A stretch of DNA of 45,695 bases. Origin: Tsuneonella troitsensis. GTDB lineage: Bacteria > Pseudomonadota > Alphaproteobacteria > Sphingomonadales > Sphingomonadaceae. Below are positions 41,408 to 45,695 of this stretch, in pieces (within the stretch, counting starts at the first letter, position 1; every line of letters starts with the position of its first letter). Under the pieces are notes generated by a model that made no database searches, was not told the origin of the DNA, and saw only the letters and a list, made by a program, of their open reading frames with translations. The stretch spans positions 1 through 45,695 of the forward strand of contig NZ_LMAU01000008.1 of assembly GCF_001441535.1 (NCBI RefSeq), written 5' to 3'. Position numbers and translations under genes: made by a program.

Positions 41408-43267
41408 ATGATTACCCTGAACAACATCACGGTGCGGCTTGGCGGCCGGACGATCATCGACGGCGCATCCGCCTCGATTCCCCCTGGCGGCCGGATCGGC
41501 TTGATCGGGCGCAACGGCGCGGGCAAGTCCACCTTGATGAAGGTGCTCGTGGGCCAGCTCGACCCAGACGACGGTTCGGTCGAGATGCCGCGCCGCGCCC
41601 GGCTGGGCTATATCGCGCAGGAAGCGCCGAGCGGCTCGATCTCGCCGTTCGATGCGGTCCTAGCGGGCGATGTCGAGCGGACCCTCCTGCTCGAGGAGGC
41701 GGAGACTTGCACCGACGCTGACCGGCTGGGCGACATTCACGACCGTCTTCTGGCGATCGACGCCTATTCGGCCCCGTCGCGCGCGGCGATCATCCTCACC
41801 GGGCTCGGTTTCGACGAGACGATGCAGGCGCAGCCGCTCGACAGCTTCTCGGGCGGGTGGAAGATGCGCGTCGCGCTGGGCGCGTTGCTGTTTTCCGCGC
41901 CCGACGTCCTGCTGCTCGACGAACCGTCGAACCACCTCGACCTCGAAGCGACGCTGTGGCTCGAGAGCTTTCTGAAGGGGTACGCCGGCACGCTGATCGT
42001 CATCAGCCACGAACGCGACCTGCTGAACAACGTGGTCAACGCGATCCTCCATCTCCAGGACGGCAAGCTGACGCTGTATCCGGGCGGCTACGACGCGTTC
42101 GAGGTCCAGCGCGCGGAGCGGGCGGCCCAGCTCGCCGCAGCGAAGGCCGCACAGGACGCGCAGCGGGCGCGGCTTCAGGACTATGTGGCCCGCAATAGCG
42201 CCCGCGCATCGACCGCCAAGCAGGCGCAATCGCGCGCCAAGATGCTCGCCAAGATGCAGCCGATCGCGGCGCTGATCGAGGATCCCAGCCTCAGCTTCGA
42301 CTTCCCCAGCCCCGAGGAAATGCGCCCGCCGCTGATCACGCTCGACCTGGCGGCGGTGGGATACGGCGACACGCCCGTCCTGCAGCGGCTGAACCTGCGG
42401 ATCGATCCGGACGATCGCATCGCGCTGCTCGGCCGCAACGGCAACGGCAAGACCACCCTCGCTCGCCTGCTGGCCGCGCAGTTGCCGCCGATGGACGGCG
42501 CGATGCAGGCGTCCGGCCGGATGAAGGTGGGCTATTTCACGCAGTACCAGGTGGAAGAGCTCGCGTCCGATGGAACCCCGCTGGAGCACATGACCCGCGC
42601 GATGGAGGGCAAGACCCCCGGCGCCGTGCGCGCGCAGCTTGGCCGCTTCGGCTTTTCCGGCCACCGCGCGACGACGAAGGTCGGCAAGCTCTCGGGCGGG
42701 GAACGCGCGCGGCTGGCCCTGGCGCTCATCACGCGCGATGCGCCGCATCTCCTCATCCTCGACGAGCCGACGAACCACCTCGACGTCGACGCCCGCGAGG
42801 CGCTGGTTCAGGCGCTCAACGACTATGACGGCGCGGTCATCCTGATCAGCCACGACCGCCACATGGTCGAGCTGACCGCCGACCGCCTCGTCCTCGTCGA
42901 TGACGGGACGGCCACCGAGTACGCCGGCAGTATCGAGGATTACATCGACTTCGTGCTGGGCCGGAACCAGCCGAAGGAAGGTCGCGGCGCCAAGGCTGGC
43001 AAGGGCAAGGCGAGCGCCAAGGACCGCGAGGACGCGCGGCTGGCTCGCAGCGCGGTCACCGCGACGGAAAAGGCGATCGCGCGCCTTCAGGCCCAGATCG
43101 CCGCGATCGATGCGGCGCTGATCGATCCCGGTGCGGCCCCCGCCAATCTCGCCAGCAAGTCTGCCGGCGACCTGCTGCAACGGCGCGCTTCGCTCGCAAC
43201 CGAATTGGAGCAGGCCGAGAGCGACTGGCTCGAGGCGACCGAAAGCCTCGAGCGCAAGGTCGCCTGA
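41408..43267 (+). CDS. ABC-F family ATPase (YheS/Uup-like)
   Basis: 619 residues, ATG 41408. Two ATPase domains without membrane segments: Walker A GLIGRNGAGKSTLMK and ALLGRNGNGKTTLAR; signature SFSGGWKMRVAL and LSGGERARLAL; Walker B VLLLDEPSNHLDLEATLWLE and LLILDEPTNHLDVDAREAL. The linker between them is charged and helical, as in ABC-F proteins that enter the ribosomal E-site. The C-terminal extension (about 90 residues, many Lys/Ala, coiled-coil-like) resembles the Uup/YheS tail. ABC-F proteins relieve ribosome stalling or give antibiotic protection; this one looks like a housekeeping copy. Downstream small ORF and rsu-type genes may share its transcript. Confidence 0.94.
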   Translation: MITLNNITVRLGGRTIIDGASASIPPGGRIGLIGRNGAGKSTLMKVLVGQLDPDDGSVEMPRRARLGYIAQEAPSGSISPFDAVLAGDVERTLLLEEAETCTDADRLGDIHDRLLAIDAYSAPSRAAIILTGLGFDETMQAQPLDSFSGGWKMRVALGALLFSAPDVLLLDEPSNHLDLEATLWLESFLKGYAGTLIVISHERDLLNNVVNAILHLQDGKLTLYPGGYDAFEVQRAERAAQLAAAKAAQDAQRARLQDYVARNSARASTAKQAQSRAKMLAKMQPIAALIEDPSLSFDFPSPEEMRPPLITLDLAAVGYGDTPVLQRLNLRIDPDDRIALLGRNGNGKTTLARLLAAQLPPMDGAMQASGRMKVGYFTQYQVEELASDGTPLEHMTRAMEGKTPGAVRAQLGRFGFSGHRATTKVGKLSGGERARLALALITRDAPHLLILDEPTNHLDVDAREALVQALNDYDGAVILISHDRHMVELTADRLVLVDDGTATEYAGSIEDYIDFVLGRNQPKEGRGAKAGKGKASAKDREDARLARSAVTATEKAIARLQAQIAAIDAALIDPGAAPANLASKSAGDLLQRRASLATELEQAESDWLEATESLERKVA

Positions 43268-43268
43268 C

Positions 43269-43451
43269 CTGCGCACCCGCCTCAGCATCTGTCGGCGCAA
43301 GGCCCGCTACGTTTCGCCGGACGACGCCATAGCGGCTGCGGGCCTTACGGGACTGACGCTTCGCCACTACCGCTGCGACCGCTGCGGCCAGTTTCACCTG
43401 ACGAGCCGGACCAAGGGCAAACGCATCCCGCGACCCGTCCGGGCGGGCTAA
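43269..43451 (+). CDS. Small CxxC/H basic protein, probable CTG or other non-standard start
   Basis: A 60-codon reading frame ending TAA at 43451. The key part is [19 protein letters not shown], a CxxC plus His half zinc-knuckle with a basic tail, as in small ribosome- or nucleic-acid-associated proteins. No ATG, GTG or TTG lies in frame after the ABC-F stop. The first possible start is CTG at 43269, one base after that stop, with AAGG about 10 bases upstream. An ATG far inside the ABC-F gene (43131) is the only standard choice but would add 46 residues of poor character. The high content of Arg and the intact motif suggest a real gene; there is no known function. Confidence 0.55.
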   Translation: MRTRLSICRRKARYVSPDDAIAAAGLTGLTLRHYRCDRCGQFHLTSRTKGKRIPRPVRAG

Positions 43452-43456
43452 TCGGC

Positions 43457-44020
43457 GTGGCGCGGCTCATCCTCTTCAACAAGCCTTACGGCGTCCTGTC
43501 CCAGTTCACCGACGAGCGCACCGGCCCGCCGCGCCCGACACTGGCCCAGTTCATCGACCTTCCGGGCGTCTATCCGGCCGGCCGGCTCGACCACGACAGC
43601 GAAGGCCTGCTGGTCCTGTGCGACGACGGGCGATTGCAGGCGCGGATCGCCGACCCGCGCTTCAAGCTTGCCAAGACCTACCTGGTGCAGGTCGAGGGCG
43701 AGCCCGGCGAAGCCGCACTCGCCAGCCTGCGAACGGGCGTGAAGCTGAAGGACGGCGTCACCCGGCCGGCCGATGTCGAGCGCATAGCGCCGCCGACGCT
43801 GTGGCCACGCGACCCGCCGATCCGTGTCCGCAAGGCCATTCCCGACAGTTGGCTGCGGTTGACCATCCGCGAAGGCCGCAACCGGCAGGTCCGCCGGATG
43901 ACCGCCGCGGTCGGCTATCCCACCCTGCGACTGGTGCGCTGGTCGATCGGCGGCTGGTCGCTCCACGGACTGCGGCCGGGCGAATGGCGGGAGGTCCCGC
44001 CCATCCTGCCGAGCCGCTGA
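43457..44020 (+). CDS. rluE: RluE-like 23S rRNA pseudouridine synthase
   Basis: 187 residues from GTG 43457, five bases after the preceding stop. The catalytic motif [17 protein letters not shown] carries the Asp; other family segments are [23 protein letters not shown] and [28 protein letters not shown]. It lacks the S4 domain found in RluB/RluF, like E. coli RluE that modifies U2457 of 23S rRNA. The N-terminal valine codon is translated as Met. Its tight position behind the ABC-F and small ORF suggests a translation-related operon. Confidence 0.93.
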   Translation: MARLILFNKPYGVLSQFTDERTGPPRPTLAQFIDLPGVYPAGRLDHDSEGLLVLCDDGRLQARIADPRFKLAKTYLVQVEGEPGEAALASLRTGVKLKDGVTRPADVERIAPPTLWPRDPPIRVRKAIPDSWLRLTIREGRNRQVRRMTAAVGYPTLRLVRWSIGGWSLHGLRPGEWREVPPILPSR

Positions 44021-44027
44021 GGCTGCG

Positions 44028-45182
44028 TCAGCCGTCGTCTTCGAACGCGACGCTGCCGGCATTGAGCAGGTCGAGAACCAGTCGCATCGCATCGTCCGAA
44101 CCGAGCATCCCGTCATCGACAGGAACTCGATCGCCGCCGCACAACCGCTCCGCGAAGCCGACCGACGGCCCAAGGCAATCGTGGGCTATCCCGTCGACAA
44201 ACAGCGTGAGGTCGCTCGGTCCGTTGCGGACGAACGAAAACCGGCTGGCGGGATTGCGAACGAGGAGAAGCCCGCGCCCGGCGGCGGCATGCACGTCCTG
44301 CGCCGAGAGCGGCTCTTCGGGCTGCCAGTCGAGTTCGTGGTTCTTCGGTTCGGTGGTGTATTCCCCGAACCACCGCGCAAAAGCCTCCCGATCGAGCAAC
44401 GCATCCGACACCATTGCATGGAGCGTAGCCAGGGCGTGCGGCGCGATCTCGCCAGGGTTGTCCTGAAGGGCCAGCCCAATATCACCGTAGCGATCGTCGT
44501 CGTCGAGCGCTTCGAGCACATGCTCGGTCCAACCGGCGATCAGTTCGCTGCGCGACGGTGCGCGGAACCCGATAGAGTAGGTCATGCAGTCGTCGCCGAC
44601 CGCAACCCCGTTGTGCCCGAAACCCGGCGGCACGTAGAGCATGTCGCCGGGTTCGAGGACCCACTCGTCGGTCGGCTCGAAATGCGCGAGCCGGCGCAGG
44701 TCGTCGCAGGGAAGCAGCGGCGTCGCATCGTCGCAGCGCGCGCCAACCTGCCACCGACGGCGGCCCAGTCCCTGGATCAGGAACACGTCGTACTGGTCGA
44801 AATGCGCACCCACGCCGCCGCCGTCAGCCGCGTAGCTCACCATGACGTCGTCGAGCCGCCAATTGGGAATGAACCGGAACGGCTCGAGCAGCTCGGCCAC
44901 CTCGGGGACATGGTGGTCGACCGACTGGACCAGCAGCGTCCAGCCTGGTCGGTCGATCTCGGCAAAGCGCGTTTCCGGCAAGGGTCCGTGCTCGAGCTGC
45001 CAACGGTCGGGCGCCTGCGTGACCAGCCGCGATTCCACCCCCGGCTCGCACGCGAGGCCCGCCAGTTCGTCGGGCGCGATGGGGTTCGACCATTCGCGCC
45101 ACGGATTGCGGATCAGCAAGGGGCGCTGCTGCCAGTAATCGCGCAGGAACGCGGCCGCATCGAAATCGAGCAGGGAGGGCAT
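44028..45182 (-). CDS. roxA: RoxA-like JmjC ribosomal protein oxygenase
   Basis: 384 residues, ATG 45182 in a TGATG overlap with the upstream small gene. Opening QQRPLLIRNPWREW resembles the family start (WQK.P.L.R.A). The JmjC core has HxD in VGAHFDQYDVFLIQGLGRRRWQVG and the distal His in PPGFGHNGVAVGDDCMTYSIGFRAPS. The C-terminal winged-helix-like dimer domain follows. E. coli RoxA (YcfD) hydroxylates an arginine of ribosomal protein uL16. The same role is likely here; the neighbour on the other side is also a ribosome modifier. No signal peptide; cytosolic. Confidence 0.92.
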   Translation of the reverse strand: MPSLLDFDAAAFLRDYWQQRPLLIRNPWREWSNPIAPDELAGLACEPGVESRLVTQAPDRWQLEHGPLPETRFAEIDRPGWTLLVQSVDHHVPEVAELLEPFRFIPNWRLDDVMVSYAADGGGVGAHFDQYDVFLIQGLGRRRWQVGARCDDATPLLPCDDLRRLAHFEPTDEWVLEPGDMLYVPPGFGHNGVAVGDDCMTYSIGFRAPSRSELIAGWTEHVLEALDDDDRYGDIGLALQDNPGEIAPHALATLHAMVSDALLDREAFARWFGEYTTEPKNHELDWQPEEPLSAQDVHAAAGRGLLLVRNPASRFSFVRNGPSDLTLFVDGIAHDCLGPSVGFAERLCGGDRVPVDDGMLGSDDAMRLVLDLLNAGSVAFEDDG

Positions 45183-45451
45183 CAGCCGCCCTCGTCCGGC
45201 TCGTTCGCCGCAAGCAGGTCCATGAAATTGCGCGCGGCATCGCGGTCGGCAGGATCCGGGAACGCCACGTCGAGCGCCGGCGCCTCATCGAGCATGTAAA
45301 GCAGCGACCACAGCGCGAACCGCGCTCCCCGGTCGCGCTCCAGGCCCAGATCCACCAGCATCCGCTCCACCCCGGCAGCCCGCGCCTCCGCCGGAACCGA
45401 GGCAAGGTCATGGGCCGCGAAATAGCGCATCAGCAGATCGTCGAGGTGCAT
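45182..45451 (-). CDS. Small acidic protein upstream of roxA, function unknown
   Basis: 89 residues, ATG 45451. Contains LDDLLMRYFAAHDLASVPAEARAAGVERMLVDLGLERDRGARFALWSLLYMLDEAPALDVAFPDP; helical, acidic, without Cys or metal motif. The stop and the roxA start share TGATG, so roxA translation is probably coupled to it. I recognise no family. Promoter elements upstream (45452-45550) are not clear. Confidence 0.75.
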   Translation of the reverse strand: MHLDDLLMRYFAAHDLASVPAEARAAGVERMLVDLGLERDRGARFALWSLLYMLDEAPALDVAFPDPADRDAARNFMDLLAANEPDEGG

Positions 45452-45556
45452 CCCCCGGCGCTAGCGCACGCAGGCGCCAAAGGCCAACGCCGGTCGATTA
45501 CGAAGCGAGAATATGGTGAATGACGCAGTTGCGAGCGAACCGGTCTCTACGCTGTT
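45452..45556. other. Intergenic stretch without recognised features
   Basis: About 105 bases upstream of the small gene at 45182-45451. It would hold its promoter. I see no convincing -35/-10 pair and no coding frame. Confidence 0.5.
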
Positions 45557-45687
45557 TTCCCTGATTTACAGGGAATCTACTGGGAATTTGCAATTCTTTT
45601 GGCTGTCCCAGCCAACGTGGACGCCCTGAAACCCGCAGAATTCCGCCATTTCCTGATGCCAATTCCCTGCGCCCGGAACAGGGAATT
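45557..45687. repeat. Paired TTCCCTG/CAGGGAA inverted repeats at window end
   Basis: First copy: TTCCCTG (45557-45563), loop ATTTA, CAGGGAA (45569-45575), then CTGGGAA at 45580. Second copy: AATTCCCTG (45661-45669), 9-base spacer, CAGGGAATT (45679-45687). The region is AT-rich compared with its surroundings and non-coding. It looks like the edge of a repetitive or mobile-element-linked sequence that continues past the window. Confidence 0.6.
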
Positions 45688-45695
45688 CACCCACC

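Noticed and set aside
41660-43300. 546-codon minus-strand frame across the ABC-F gene
   Set aside because: It is a reverse shadow of a clear ABC-F protein.

Overview
The window is a GC-rich chromosomal segment from an alphaproteobacterium, most likely order Sphingomonadales (Sphingomonadaceae or Erythrobacteraceae). The basis is the family mix: a UPF0262 protein, DUF3667, an Oar-type TonB receptor beside its own TonB, a ParA-like orphan, a short class I ManA overlapping a GDP-mannose synthase, and an FtsH with the Walker A form GSPGTGKT. I see no rRNA, tRNA, CRISPR array, transposase or phage gene.

Layout. 1-9.9 kb is housekeeping: galE cut by the window edge, a DUF4136-like exported protein and an M14 carboxypeptidase, a lipoprotein whose start region lies in a strong hairpin, cdd-ldcA, a degenerate GH25 protein, UPF0262, dnaB, a phospholipase D-like protein, and rpoZ with promoter and terminator. 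9.9-14.8 kb holds a ParA-like ATPase, DUF3667, a TPR protein with a TTG start, and ftsH. 14.9-18.6 kb is a three-gene overlapping operon (DUF3604 lipoprotein, membrane-anchored parvulin-like foldase, HupE/UreJ-like permease). 18.7-20.5 kb is manA plus mannose-1-phosphate guanylyltransferase. 20.6-25.1 kb is a TonB protein and a very large Oar-like receptor with an elaborate leader and an inverted repeat at its promoter. 25.1-28.2 kb pairs a nucleoside transporter with a 2-oxoglutarate/Fe(II) oxygenase-type protein, followed by a YhhQ-type queuosine-precursor transporter.

The most interesting part is 28.2-41.3 kb, which I read as a sulfoquinovose (plant and cyanobacterial sulfolipid sugar) oxidative desulfurisation locus in a sphingomonad form. 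Seven minus-strand genes are joined almost entirely by ATGA overlaps: a GH31 enzyme carrying the sulfoquinovosidase recognition residues, a LacI regulator, an aldo/keto reductase, an SsuD-like flavin monooxygenase, an FAD glycerol-3-phosphate dehydrogenase, an NAD(P)H:FMN reductase, and a RibB-like protein that has lost its catalytic residues. A TonB-dependent receptor is divergent from it. An ExuT-like MFS transporter and a YeiH-type sulfate/sulfite exporter follow. The proposed flow is: the receptor brings in sulfoquinovosyl glycerol, the MFS carries it inward, the GH31 enzyme splits it into sulfoquinovose and glycerol, the flavin pair removes sulfite to give 6-oxo-glucose, the reductase gives glucose, GlpD serves the glycerol arm, and YeiH disposes of the sulfur anion. 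This resembles the Agrobacterium sulfo-SMO (smo) pathway, but has no ABC transporter and has added parts.

41.4-45.7 kb returns to translation-related genes: an ABC-F ATPase, a small unannotated CxxC/H protein with no ordinary start codon, an RluE-like pseudouridine synthase, and a RoxA-like ribosomal oxygenase with a small upstream partner. The last 140 bases contain TTCCCTG/CAGGGAA inverted repeats of unknown nature.
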